Part shown: one piece after another, positions 8,863 through 17,204 of the stretch
How the letters are laid out: the number at the start of each line of letters is the position of its first letter
How positions within the stretch are numbered: position 1 is the stretch's first letter
From: Planctomycetota bacterium
Lineage (GTDB): Bacteria; Planctomycetota; Phycisphaerae; Phycisphaerales; Phycisphaeraceae
DNA: 64,000 nucleotides
NCBI GenBank assembly: GCA_024276075.1
Contig: JAJRXX010000076.1
Location: 1 to 64,000, forward strand
Reading direction: 5' to 3'
Notes under the pieces: model-generated
Database searches by the model: none
Told to the model about the DNA's origin: nothing
The model's input: only the letters and a program-made list of their open reading frames with translations
Program-made: the position numbers and the translations under genes

Positions 8863-9879
8863 ATGCACACGGCCCTCGCAGCATACCTGCACACGATCGA
8901 CCCGTATGCCCTGAAGCTCTGGGATGGCGGGCCGATCCGATGGTACGGACTCTCGTATCTCTTTGGTTTTCTGCTGGCGTACCTGCTAGTCCGCCGCGTC
9001 GCGAGAGCCGGCAGGTCCACGCTCGAGCCCGATCACGCTGGTGATTTCATCTTGTCCGTATCGGTGGGCATCATCCTCGGGGGACGCCTGGGCTACGTGG
9101 TTTTTTATCAGCCTCAGATGCTGTGGACCTTTACCAGCAATCCACCCTTCTGGGACATGCTGGCGATTAACAAAGGCGGCATGGCGAGCCACGGCGGGAT
9201 GATCGGAGCGCTGCTGGCTGGGCTCTACTATGCTCGCCGCGGAGAACACCGCCCCACGCACCTGTTCGATCTGGTCGCTTTCGCGGCGCCCCCAGGCCTG
9301 TTGCTGGGCCGGCTTGCTAATTTTGTCAACGGCGAATTAATCGGTCGACCCTGCTCGCCGGACCTGCCCTGGGCGGTCAAATTCCCTCAGGAAATGTTTA
9401 CCTGGGGTCACCGACATCTTGCCAAGCTCGACCAAGCAGTCGGGCACTTGCTGCCGCGTGACTACCCCATCGGGTATTACATTCCGGACATCGTCACCCA
9501 GATCCAACTGGGCAATCAACAATTTATCGACGCTGTGGGGCCCCTGCTCACACCCCGACACCCATCGCAGATCTACCAGGGCCTGCTCGAAGGGGTGGTC
9601 CTGTTTGCCATCCTCGCCTTCGTTTGGCGTAAGCCTCGCAAGCCGGGCGTCGTCGGCGCGTTGTTCTGCATCGCCTACGCTGTGCTGCGTATCGTCAGTG
9701 AGTATTTCCGCGAGCCCGACGCTCACCTAGGCCTGCGGTGGCTCGACCTGACACGCGGGCAGTGGTTGAGCGTCGCACTGCTGGCCGTGGGAGCGTTGCT
9801 CTTATTTGTATTCTCACAGCGTGACACACAGCCGATGGGCGGCTGGCGGTTCGCTACCGATCAGGCAAGCGATAGTTGA
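8863..9879 (+). CDS. lgt: Prolipoprotein diacylglyceryl transferase
   Basis: A membrane enzyme that transfers diacylglycerol from phosphatidylglycerol to the Cys of lipoprotein lipoboxes. At 338 residues it is somewhat longer than usual. Visible features are several membrane helices, the GGMASHGGMIGALLA segment, GRLANFVNGELIGRP (the Lgt signature with the essential Asn/Gly/Glu) and HPSQIYQGLLEG. An inserted hydrophilic stretch of about 60 residues (from RHLAKLDQAVGHLLPRD) precedes HPSQIY and explains the length. Its substrates would include the lipoproteins encoded at 32130, 35170, 38638 and 38976. Confidence 0.93.
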   Translation: MHTALAAYLHTIDPYALKLWDGGPIRWYGLSYLFGFLLAYLLVRRVARAGRSTLEPDHAGDFILSVSVGIILGGRLGYVVFYQPQMLWTFTSNPPFWDMLAINKGGMASHGGMIGALLAGLYYARRGEHRPTHLFDLVAFAAPPGLLLGRLANFVNGELIGRPCSPDLPWAVKFPQEMFTWGHRHLAKLDQAVGHLLPRDYPIGYYIPDIVTQIQLGNQQFIDAVGPLLTPRHPSQIYQGLLEGVVLFAILAFVWRKPRKPGVVGALFCIAYAVLRIVSEYFREPDAHLGLRWLDLTRGQWLSVALLAVGALLLFVFSQRDTQPMGGWRFATDQASDS

Positions 9880-9948
9880 AAAACCAAACACCGCCTCTCG
9901 GCTTCAGAAATTGCGTCTTCCGCCACGCCCTGTCTTGGTGATCCGCTG

Positions 9949-10743
9949 CTACCTCGCAAGCTGTTGGTGAATCATCGCACTCATCGTTCTTACGTGGCTT
10001 ACCTCACCGGCGTCGAACACCTCTTCCCGGCCGCTCACTTCCAGCCGCAGACGACCGGCCCCATCGAGCCCCACACACAGCCCCGTCACAACGCGATCAC
10101 CCACGTGCAGCGACACGGCATGCCCCACCCACGCCAAATTTGTTTCGAGGCGTGCAAAAAACGCGGACCCCATTTCGCTACGCTCCAACTCCAGCCGCGT
10201 GATCAACCGCTCGATCCGAGCCGCACACCCTCGGATTAGATCGGTCACGTCCACGCACCCGCCTGTGAATTCTGAGAGCGTTCCTGCTGACCGCCGCAGG
10301 TCGTCTCCTAGCCGATCGCTATTGAAATTCGTGTTGATCCCCACACCGACGACCAGCGTAGCAGGCAGCCCCCGCGCCCCGGCCCGCCCTCCCAGGACAC
10401 GCTCGCACAAGACGCCCGCTACTTTTTTGTCTTCCACCAACACGTCATTGGGCCACTTGATCTGTACCCGCGCCGCCGGCCCTAGAATAGCCTTGACCGA
10501 ATCGAGCACCGCTTTCCCAGCCAGCAGTGGCACCGAGTTGTATCTTTGAGGTTCGACGCGCATCGGCCACGCCATGCTGAACCACGCACCACCCGCCGGC
10601 GACCGCCACACTCTGCCGCTGCGCCCGCGACCCGCTGTCTGGCGGTCCGACGTAACGAGAATGATTTGGCCAGGGTTTTCCGCGACCAGCTGCTTGGCCT
10701 GATCGCTGGTCGAGTCGATTGTATCGTAAGAAAAAGTAAGCAT
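9949..10743 (-). CDS. birA: Biotin--[acetyl-CoA-carboxylase] ligase
   Basis: A 264-residue single-function biotin protein ligase: it makes biotinyl-AMP and attaches biotin to a Lys of carrier proteins. The GRGRSGRVW nucleotide/biotin loop and IKWPNDVLV are clear. There is no N-terminal winged helix, so it is not a repressor. It is the last gene of a minus-strand run that includes the biotin carrier at 12542-12871, which is an obvious substrate. Confidence 0.92.
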   Translation of the reverse strand: MLTFSYDTIDSTSDQAKQLVAENPGQIILVTSDRQTAGRGRSGRVWRSPAGGAWFSMAWPMRVEPQRYNSVPLLAGKAVLDSVKAILGPAARVQIKWPNDVLVEDKKVAGVLCERVLGGRAGARGLPATLVVGVGINTNFNSDRLGDDLRRSAGTLSEFTGGCVDVTDLIRGCAARIERLITRLELERSEMGSAFFARLETNLAWVGHAVSLHVGDRVVTGLCVGLDGAGRLRLEVSGREEVFDAGEVSHVRTMSAMIHQQLAR

Positions 10744-10761
10744 GATCCGTAGCCATCTTCT

Positions 10762-10866
10762 TAATACGCATTGCGTATGTTTATAGCGCGTCGGAGATTC
10801 TGTAAGTTATTGCCTGTCATGCTCCGCGTTCATAAACACACACCAATTTCAAGTGGAATGGTATTA
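10762..10866. repeat. Family B repeat, complete copy
   Basis: It begins TAATACGCATTGCG, has GTAAGTTATTGCCTGTC in the middle and ends GGTATTA. It lies between the starts and ends of birA and oadB. The opening bases resemble the IS630 terminal repeat at 1239. Confidence 0.8.
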
Positions 10867-10897
10867 CGGAAACCGCACATGCGTTGATCTAAGATCG

Positions 10898-12481
10898 TTA
10901 AGACACCGTCGCTAATTTGCTGAGCAACACACCCGCCGCCACCGCCGATCCGATCACACCCGCCACATTCGGCCCCATCGCGTGTTCGAGCAGATGGTTG
11001 TGTGGGTCTTCCTTGGTCGCCACCACCTGCACCACCCTAGCCGCCATCGGTACCGCGGACACACCCGCCGCCCCGATTAATGGGTTCAACGGCTCCTTTG
11101 TGAATCGGCTCATCACCTTGGCAAACAGCACGCCGCCTGTCGTAGCCACCGCGAACGCGATCGCACCCAGTACAAACACACCCACGGTCTGCCAGGTCAG
11201 GAAATTACTTGCCGTCGTCGTCGCGCCGACCGTTAGCCCCAATAGGATCGTGACGATGTCGATCATCGCGGTGCGAGCGGTCTTTGCCAGACGCTCGGTC
11301 ACCAGCGACTCCTTGAGCAGGTTCCCGAAAAACAGCATCGCCAACAGCGCCAACCCACCGGGCGCGATAAAGGACGTCAACAAAAACCCGATCAACGGGA
11401 ACATGATCTTGATGTTTTTGTTGACTGGTTTGGGCCGGTTCATGCGGATCTTCCGCTCCTCGGGGGTGGTGAGGAATTTCATGATCGGCGGCTGAATCAC
11501 GGGGACCAGCGCCATGTATGAATACGCCGCCAAAGCGATGGTCCCGAGCATGTCCGGCGCCAGCCTCGCGGTGACGAAGATCGCCGTCGGGCCGTCAGCG
11601 CCCCCGATGATCCCGATGCTCGCCGCCTCATTTAGATCAAACCCAAGCAGGGTCGCCATCAGCAGCGCGCCGAAAATGCCCACCTGTGCTGCGGCGCCCA
11701 ACAGAAACAGCTTCGGGTTCGCAAGCAACGCTGAGAAATCGGTCATCGCCCCGATCCCCAGGAAGATCAGTGCCGGATAAATGCCCCATTTCACGCCGCG
11801 ATACAGAAACCATAAAACACTGGCATTCCACGGGTTCATCTGAGCGGGCGGGATCACCCCGGGCCAATCCGCCGGCGCGGGGCCTGCATCAGACTCTCGA
11901 CGATCAACCAAAACCATACGCCCCTGCGCCAATTCTCCCACCACCACCTCGCCGATCTGTACGCTGTCCACACGACGGCCAACCTCTACAAAATCACAGT
12001 AAGCACGCGGGTTGTTTTGGTAATCTTTAATATCCTTCGGCTCATAGACGGGTACGTCCATCGCGCCCGTTCCCGGGAAAGGGTGCCTGTGGCTGACATC
12101 CAACAACGCCGACGGCGGCGGAAACCCACCGTCGGGCAAGCGATCGAGTTTGTTTTTGTCAGGCGGGAATAGTGACGAAGCGGGCAGGCGGACGTACCGC
12201 CCCTGCGTATCGCGCAGAAGCACCGTCGGCGGCAAATACACTTTGTCCACATACGCTGGGTCAACCGGTCCGTCGTACACACCCAACGGTAATTGGCTAA
12301 CGGAATAAGGGATATTCCCGACGATCATGCCGAACCCGATCGGCACCAGGAGCAACGGCTCAAAACCCTTCTGCACCGCCAGGAAAATGAACAGCAAGCC
12401 GACCGCGATCATGGTCAGGTTGCCAATCGTGGCCTGGCCAAAACCCGAGGTTTGGTAATAGTTAATCAGGACGTCGATCAT
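10898..12481 (-). CDS. oadB: Sodium-pumping decarboxylase, beta subunit (OadB family) with large insertion
   Basis: Membrane subunit that couples decarboxylation of carboxybiotin to Na+ export. It is 527 residues, whereas family members are usually about 375-435. The first membrane hairpin (residues 20-60) is followed by an unusual hydrophilic insertion of roughly 150 residues (about 66-218), after which the normal family sequence resumes at GVKWGIYPALIFLGIGAMTDF. The conserved IIGGADGPTAIF motif at 291-302 holds the Asp linked to Na+ transport. Upstream on the same strand lie the biotin carrier and a gamma-like subunit; the carboxyltransferase (alpha) is not in this window, so the substrate (oxaloacetate, methylmalonyl-CoA or another acyl-CoA) cannot be told. 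Confidence 0.88.
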   Translation of the reverse strand: MIDVLINYYQTSGFGQATIGNLTMIAVGLLFIFLAVQKGFEPLLLVPIGFGMIVGNIPYSVSQLPLGVYDGPVDPAYVDKVYLPPTVLLRDTQGRYVRLPASSLFPPDKNKLDRLPDGGFPPPSALLDVSHRHPFPGTGAMDVPVYEPKDIKDYQNNPRAYCDFVEVGRRVDSVQIGEVVVGELAQGRMVLVDRRESDAGPAPADWPGVIPPAQMNPWNASVLWFLYRGVKWGIYPALIFLGIGAMTDFSALLANPKLFLLGAAAQVGIFGALLMATLLGFDLNEAASIGIIGGADGPTAIFVTARLAPDMLGTIALAAYSYMALVPVIQPPIMKFLTTPEERKIRMNRPKPVNKNIKIMFPLIGFLLTSFIAPGGLALLAMLFFGNLLKESLVTERLAKTARTAMIDIVTILLGLTVGATTTASNFLTWQTVGVFVLGAIAFAVATTGGVLFAKVMSRFTKEPLNPLIGAAGVSAVPMAARVVQVVATKEDPHNHLLEHAMGPNVAGVIGSAVAAGVLLSKLATVS

Positions 12482-12541
12482 AAAAGCAGTGGCTTTCTGA
12501 GAGGTTTACCCGCGGCGAGGGTTGCCGAGACGGTAGGCGCG

Positions 12542-12871
12542 CTAGGCGAAACGAACCAGTACCTGGCCGTGCGTCACACTGTCACCGATTTTTACGCACA
12601 CCTCACGCACCGTGCCCGATTGGGTCGAGGCGATGTTAGACTCCATCTTCATCGCTTCGAGTACCAGCAACGTATCGTTTTCATTGACCTGATCCCCAGG
12701 CTTTACGCGGATATCAAAGACCGTCCCCGCGATCGGGCTGCTCACCTCGCCGCCTGAAGCCGCAGCGATCACACCGCCGCCGCCAGCCTGAGACGGTGTG
12801 CCAGTACCTTCATCTAGCACTTCGACATCTACATCATATTGAACACCCTGGACTGTGATCCGAAGCTTCAT
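12542..12871 (-). CDS. Biotin carboxyl carrier protein of the decarboxylase
   Basis: 109 residues. A short N-terminal region is followed by a Gly/Ala-rich linker (residues 28-42) and a lipoyl/biotinyl domain with the biotinylation motif EAMKMES, Lys75 being the attachment site. It sits 60 bases before oadB and 60 after the gamma-like gene, so it is expected to shuttle the carboxyl group from an alpha subunit to OadB. The birA gene two places downstream encodes the enzyme needed to charge it. Confidence 0.9.
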   Translation of the reverse strand: MKLRITVQGVQYDVDVEVLDEGTGTPSQAGGGGVIAAASGGEVSSPIAGTVFDIRVKPGDQVNENDTLLVLEAMKMESNIASTQSGTVREVCVKIGDSVTHGQVLVRFA

Positions 12872-12932
12872 GTTTTGCCCTTCTGTTGACCTCTACGCTT
12901 TAACCAAACCCGATGCCTTCGTCGCGTGGTGT

Positions 12933-13244
12933 CTATGTTGATTTTGACGAATTGATCCGAACAATGCGCACACGGCGTGAAGCAACCACGCTGGCCGCAG
13001 CAGCCAAAACCACCCGCAGGTGAGCGTCCCGGTCCAATGCTCCGCTGGCGCCATGCTTACCCGATTCGACACCGGCTGTTGTATCGTCTGACGCAAAAAT
13101 CCGGTTCAGACAAACAATCACGGTAGCCGTCAGGCACAGCGCCACAAAGACGACCAGCATCCCCACAACCATCAGCGATAGGCCCTCGCCTAGCCGTTGC
13201 CACATTCCGCCACCGTCTTGAGCCATCGCCAGCCACACTGTCAT
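12933..13244 (-). CDS. OadG-like gamma subunit of sodium-pumping decarboxylase
   Basis: 103 residues from the ATG at 13244, chosen for the GGAG site eight bases upstream. One membrane helix (residues 16-45, LSLMVVGMLVVFVALCL) matches the start of OadG-type subunits, which anchor and stabilise the complex. The remainder is polar and poorly conserved, as is usual in this family. The assignment rests on the helix, size and position just upstream of the biotin carrier and oadB. Confidence 0.7.
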   Translation of the reverse strand: MTVWLAMAQDGGGMWQRLGEGLSLMVVGMLVVFVALCLTATVIVCLNRIFASDDTTAGVESGKHGASGALDRDAHLRVVLAAAASVVASRRVRIVRINSSKST

Positions 13245-13313
13245 CGCAGCGTCTCCATTCATAGCCCCAAAGCATAGCGTTTTTTCGTTCTCCGGGAGAG
13301 AGCCCACCTCGGT

Positions 13314-14237
13314 CTAGGCGATCTCGATGCGCGGATCGACCCACGCATACGCCAGGTCAACGAGCAGATTAAAAACAACCAGAATCGCCGCGTAGACCAG
13401 CACAACGCCTAGTATCAGAAACTGGTCCTTGTTCAACACAGCGTTGACAAAATGCCCGCCCAACCCCGGCACGGCAAAGACCTTTTCAACCACAAACGAA
13501 CCGGTCATCACTGCGGCACCTGCTGGACCTAGAAAACTAAGCACTGGCAGAAACGCGACCTTCAGCCCGTGGTGGATCACCACCCGATGCGCCGGAAGCC
13601 CTTTTGCCCGCGCGGTGCGGATAAAATCACTGGTCATCACCTCGGCTAGCCCCATCCGGATCAGCCTGGCGATATACGCCGCCGGCGCCGCACTCAAGGT
13701 AATCGCCGGCAACACCACGTGCGCCGGCCCACCCCAACCGCCTGCGGGCGCCCAATCCAGCACGCCACAAAATAAAACCAGCAGCACCGATCCCGTCACG
13801 AATATAGGCAAGCTGATGCCCCCCAACGCGATCGCAAGCCCCGCCCAATCCGCCACCGACCCCGGCCGCAGCGCACCGACCACCCCCGCACTGATGCCTA
13901 TGACCAACGCGATCACCAAGGCTGCTGCGCCCAGCAGCGCGCTGACGGGTAGCCCTTCAGCGATCAGATCGTTCACACGCTGATCACGGTACTGCAGGCT
14001 CGGACCGAAATCGCCGTGCAGCAAGACGCCCTTGAGGTACGCCCCCGCAAACGCCCACGGGCTGTGCAGATTGTATTGGCGGAGCATGGCCTGCTGGACC
14101 TCCACAGGGGGACGCTGCCCCTCGGGGCGTTCGAGCGGGTTCCCGGGGACGAGCCAGACCAATGCAAAAGTCACCACAAAGATGACACCCAGAATCGCCG
14201 GGAGCTGTACCAATCGCGTGATGATCAACCGCAGCAT
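13314..14237 (-). CDS. Peptide/nickel-type ABC transporter permease (DppB/OppB family)
   Basis: 307 residues with six membrane helices. The N-terminal MLRLIITRLVQLPAILGVIF and the LVWLVPGNP motif are typical of DppB/OppB. The coupling segment reads DFIRTARAKGLPAHRVVIHHGLK, the EAA-type contact with an ABC ATPase. The second permease, binding protein and ATPases are not adjacent. A DppF/OppF-type ATPase lies 21 kb away at 35719-36873, but nothing shows that the two work together. The stop is about 70 bases before the gamma-like gene. Confidence 0.87.
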   Translation of the reverse strand: MLRLIITRLVQLPAILGVIFVVTFALVWLVPGNPLERPEGQRPPVEVQQAMLRQYNLHSPWAFAGAYLKGVLLHGDFGPSLQYRDQRVNDLIAEGLPVSALLGAAALVIALVIGISAGVVGALRPGSVADWAGLAIALGGISLPIFVTGSVLLVLFCGVLDWAPAGGWGGPAHVVLPAITLSAAPAAYIARLIRMGLAEVMTSDFIRTARAKGLPAHRVVIHHGLKVAFLPVLSFLGPAGAAVMTGSFVVEKVFAVPGLGGHFVNAVLNKDQFLILGVVLVYAAILVVFNLLVDLAYAWVDPRIEIA

Positions 14238-14471
14238 GGTGCCATTTTGAGGCCCAACCCGGCATATGTCGATCCCAGGGGGTGTCGGCGGGCCTACAGA
14301 ATCGCCTCTGAGAGCTTTTCGCCAAGAAAAATCCCGGCCCGTGTTGATCGGAGCCTAGATATGATGATATTATTTAATAGGCATACAGCTATGCGAGCAG
14401 CCGGGGAACGGCCGCGACCGGATCGGGCTGATGCTGACAAACTCGTTTTTCGCACCTATCGGGGTTATCGC

Positions 14472-14912
14472 ATGAACACAGTCAATGACCTGCTGGCAAC
14501 CAAGGGATCAGAAGAGGTCTTCTCGGTCAGTGGAGACACCAGCGTGCTCGAAGCCGCCAGGAAGATGAACCAGCACAAAATCGGGGCGCTGGTCATTATC
14601 CACAACGGGCGCGTCAAAGGCATCTTCACCGAGCGTGACGTCCTGCGACGGGTGGTCGCCGAGCAGCTCGACCCCGGCGCCACGAAGGTCGATCAGGTCA
14701 TGACCACCGAGATCGCCTGCTGCCGCACGGACACCCCCATCGAAGAGGCCAAGTCCGTGATGAAGTCGAAACGGATCCGTCACCTGCCCGTCGTGGGCGA
14801 CGATATGCAACTGCACGGCATGATCTCGATCGGCGACCTGAACGCGCACCAAGTGAACAACCAGGAAATTGCCATCCACTACCTCAACGAATACCTCTAC
14901 GGCCGCACGTGA
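14472..14912 (+). CDS. Two-CBS-domain protein
   Basis: 146 residues with two CBS domains, about residues 10-65 (VSGDTSVLEAARKMNQHKIG, GIFTERDVLRRV) and 75-135 (MTTEIACCRTDTPIEEAKSVM, HLPVVGDDM). CBS pairs bind adenine nucleotides and regulate partners. It has no fused catalytic domain. The frame is open further upstream, but the ATG at 14472 gives the usual length. It stands alone between divergent and convergent neighbours. Confidence 0.85.
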   Translation: MNTVNDLLATKGSEEVFSVSGDTSVLEAARKMNQHKIGALVIIHNGRVKGIFTERDVLRRVVAEQLDPGATKVDQVMTTEIACCRTDTPIEEAKSVMKSKRIRHLPVVGDDMQLHGMISIGDLNAHQVNNQEIAIHYLNEYLYGRT

Positions 14913-15275
14913 AGCACGCCTGGAAGCGTACCGAGGTATTCGGCTGATTACTCAACGTCTACACGCTGTTTCAAAACCCCTCTCCCCTTGAGGGGAGAGG
15001 TTGGGTGAGGGGTGAAAGCCTCGTAAATCATGAACGCACGCCCCTCCCCCTACCCTGACAGGGAGGGGAGCAGGTAGGCCCGGCATCGTGCCGGGCAGGT
15101 TTAGTGTCGTGGATGACCTACGCCCGGCATGAGTGCCGGGCCTACTAACTGCATGTCCAGGTCCGTAATCAACTGAGCGCAGATCGGGGAGGGGTAAGGG
15201 GGCCGAAGGATAAGGGGAAGGATAAGGGGGTCGGAAGTTCGATTTGGCGAAGCGAAAGATAAAGACACGACTCGA
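14913..15275. other. Intergenic region of dispersed hairpin repeats
   Basis: No gene. It contains a CCCCTCTCCCC-TTGA-GGGGAGAGG hairpin near 14980-15005 and two short palindromes built on CCCGGCA...TGCCGGG near 15077-15100 and 15122-15145. These look like REP-type extragenic repeats. The first also resembles a shorter stretch near 44070. Confidence 0.6.
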
Positions 15276-16286
15276 TCAAGCAAACGCTAATTGCCCTTTG
15301 CCCGATCGTTTCGCTACGTAGAGATTATCGTCAGCGGCTTTGAGCAGTTGGGCCCCGCTGGTGATGCCGCTTTTCAATTCCGAGATGCCCATCGATAGAC
15401 CCGTACGAACTTCACTGGGCATCGCTGTGCGCACGTGCTGACGAAACAGTGCAACGAGCTGCTGGGCAAATTCCTTGGCACGGTCCATCCCGCAGCCGGG
15501 TAGCAAAACGACAAACTCATCGCCCCCCAGCCGCACGCCGCAATCTTCGCTGCGCGTGCTGGCCCGGATCAGCGAGCCGAGCGTCCGCAACAGGTCGTCG
15601 CCCACGTCGTGCCCCAGCGTGTCGTTTACGGTTTTAAAGTTATCCATATCAATCGCCACGCAGGTCAATTCGGTACCCGACACCCACGCTGACTGAAACA
15701 ACTGCTCAAGGTTTTCATCTAGGAACCGGCGATTACCCAATCTCGTGAGCGTGTCCTGCATGGCCATCTGCCGCAGTTGCACCGTCGCCCGCCGCGTCGC
15801 CTGCTCGACGCCGTGATCGAGGTTACGCCGCAGGCGCTTGGCTTCGTGGTAGTCCTGCACACGCTGCACGGAGAGTCGGCTAACCACCCGTGCGATCCGA
15901 CCCACCTCGTCAGTTCTGTCCACCGGGAGGGCTTTGAACGACGCCGGCCGGTCCTCTCGCTCCAACCGATCCAGCAATTTCAACAACCGATCAACCGGCC
16001 CGCATATCCAGTGTTTACTTAGCCGCAGCAAGACCGTCACGAGAGCCGCCAGCCCCACGAGCATCGGCCAAGCCATGTACCCAAGTCCCCCTTCGACCAC
16101 ACCGATCAGGTTGCCCAACACCGCAGCTAGGGCGATCAATAAGCCTACCTTGGTATGCAAATTGGCATCTTTGCGGACGGGAGGTGTCGCTGTGTCGGGC
16201 GACGGGATCTGCTCACTGGGCGAGGATGCTTTGGGGTCAACAGATACGGTGGATGCCTCTCTCATCAAGACTTTTATCGGGAACAA
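15276..16286 (-). CDS. Membrane diguanylate cyclase
   Basis: 336 residues. Two membrane helices (about residues 46-88) are followed by a HAMP-like linker (DRTDEVGRIARVVSRLS) and a GGDEF domain with the intact catalytic motif RLGGDEFVVLLPG. The inhibitory site RSED lies exactly five residues before GGDEF, so product feedback is expected. It should make cyclic di-GMP from GTP in response to an unknown signal; no separate periplasmic sensor domain is visible. Confidence 0.9.
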   Translation of the reverse strand: MFPIKVLMREASTVSVDPKASSPSEQIPSPDTATPPVRKDANLHTKVGLLIALAAVLGNLIGVVEGGLGYMAWPMLVGLAALVTVLLRLSKHWICGPVDRLLKLLDRLEREDRPASFKALPVDRTDEVGRIARVVSRLSVQRVQDYHEAKRLRRNLDHGVEQATRRATVQLRQMAMQDTLTRLGNRRFLDENLEQLFQSAWVSGTELTCVAIDMDNFKTVNDTLGHDVGDDLLRTLGSLIRASTRSEDCGVRLGGDEFVVLLPGCGMDRAKEFAQQLVALFRQHVRTAMPSEVRTGLSMGISELKSGITSGAQLLKAADDNLYVAKRSGKGQLAFA

Positions 16287-16580
16287 TTGCTGACGAATTT
16301 GCTCCCGATGCCACCGCGGCCAAGATAGTCAGCCGAGCGTGCGGCCTAGGCAAAGTTGAGAGTTTCCAGAACGATCGTCGCGGTTATATATCAGCCACGA
16401 GACGGCCCCCACCGTCATGGAGACGAGTCTCTTTTGGACCATCCAATACCCTCCAAATTACCCAAGCTGTACAATCCAACCCCAGTCACACTTCCTGGTA
16501 TTGACATCCACAACCCCCTATCCATAAATGAATGCTAGGATTCTGTAGCCCGTCAAACCTCTAGGCCTGGAAGCCATGTC
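16287..16580. other. Intergenic region, nothing recognised
   Basis: About 290 bases between the divergent diguanylate cyclase and nrdR genes. No convincing reading frame, repeat or RNA structure was seen. Promoters for both genes should lie here. Confidence 0.4.
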
Positions 16581-17072
16581 ATGCGTTGCCCGTACTGCCG
16601 AGAAAATCACGACAAAGTCATCGACTCCAGGGGTGCTGACGACGGTCGGGTCATCCGCAGGCGAAGGCACTGCCAGGCGTGCGGCAAAAGGTTTACCACC
16701 TACGAACACGTCGAAGAAAACAATCGGCTGTGGGTGATTAAAAAGGACGGCACCCGCGTGCCCTACGATCGGCAGAAACTGCTCGGAGGACTACAGAAAG
16801 CCTGCTACAAACGCCCGGTCAGCGCAAAGGCTGTCTTGGCGATCGTCGAGGAAGTCGAAGACGACATCTTCCGCCGACACGAGCGTGAGGTCGAAGCGGT
16901 GGAGATCGGCAGGGAAACCGCGGATCGACTCAAACAACTCGATCAGGTGGCGTACGTGCGATTCGCAAGTGTGTACAAACAGTTCCGCGATCTAGACGAC
17001 CTGCTCGACGAGGTGCGTGACGTGCTGGGATCGAGTCAGCCCGACGCGCCCGATCAAGGCAAACTGTTTTGA
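16581..17072 (+). CDS. nrdR: Transcriptional repressor NrdR
   Basis: 163 residues. An N-terminal zinc ribbon (MRCPYC...CQACGKRF) is followed by an ATP-cone domain (VIKKDGTRVPYDRQKLLGGL onward). NrdR binds NrdR boxes in front of ribonucleotide reductase genes and senses ATP/dATP. No reductase gene is nearby. A family C repeat begins 20 bases after the stop. Confidence 0.96.
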   Translation: MRCPYCRENHDKVIDSRGADDGRVIRRRRHCQACGKRFTTYEHVEENNRLWVIKKDGTRVPYDRQKLLGGLQKACYKRPVSAKAVLAIVEEVEDDIFRRHEREVEAVEIGRETADRLKQLDQVAYVRFASVYKQFRDLDDLLDEVRDVLGSSQPDAPDQGKLF

Positions 17073-17092
17073 TATGCGCCGATGCCGTACGC

Positions 17093-17197
17093 TAGAGTAT
17101 TCTCAACGCATCTGTAGCATTTTGGTTACAACAAATTGCCCGCTCCCTGACGGTCGCGGCTCGTTGTGCACGCCACAGGTCAATTGAGAATGCTCTG
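17093..17197. repeat. Family C repeat, complete copy
   Basis: About 105 bp. The inverted ends are TAGAGTATTCTCAA and TTGAGAATGCTCT, the latter followed by G instead of A. The core is GCCCGCTCCCTGACGGTCGC followed by GGCTCGT. It fills the gap between the convergent nrdR and gltD genes. Confidence 0.85.
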
Positions 17198-17204
17198 ATC
17201 GAAT

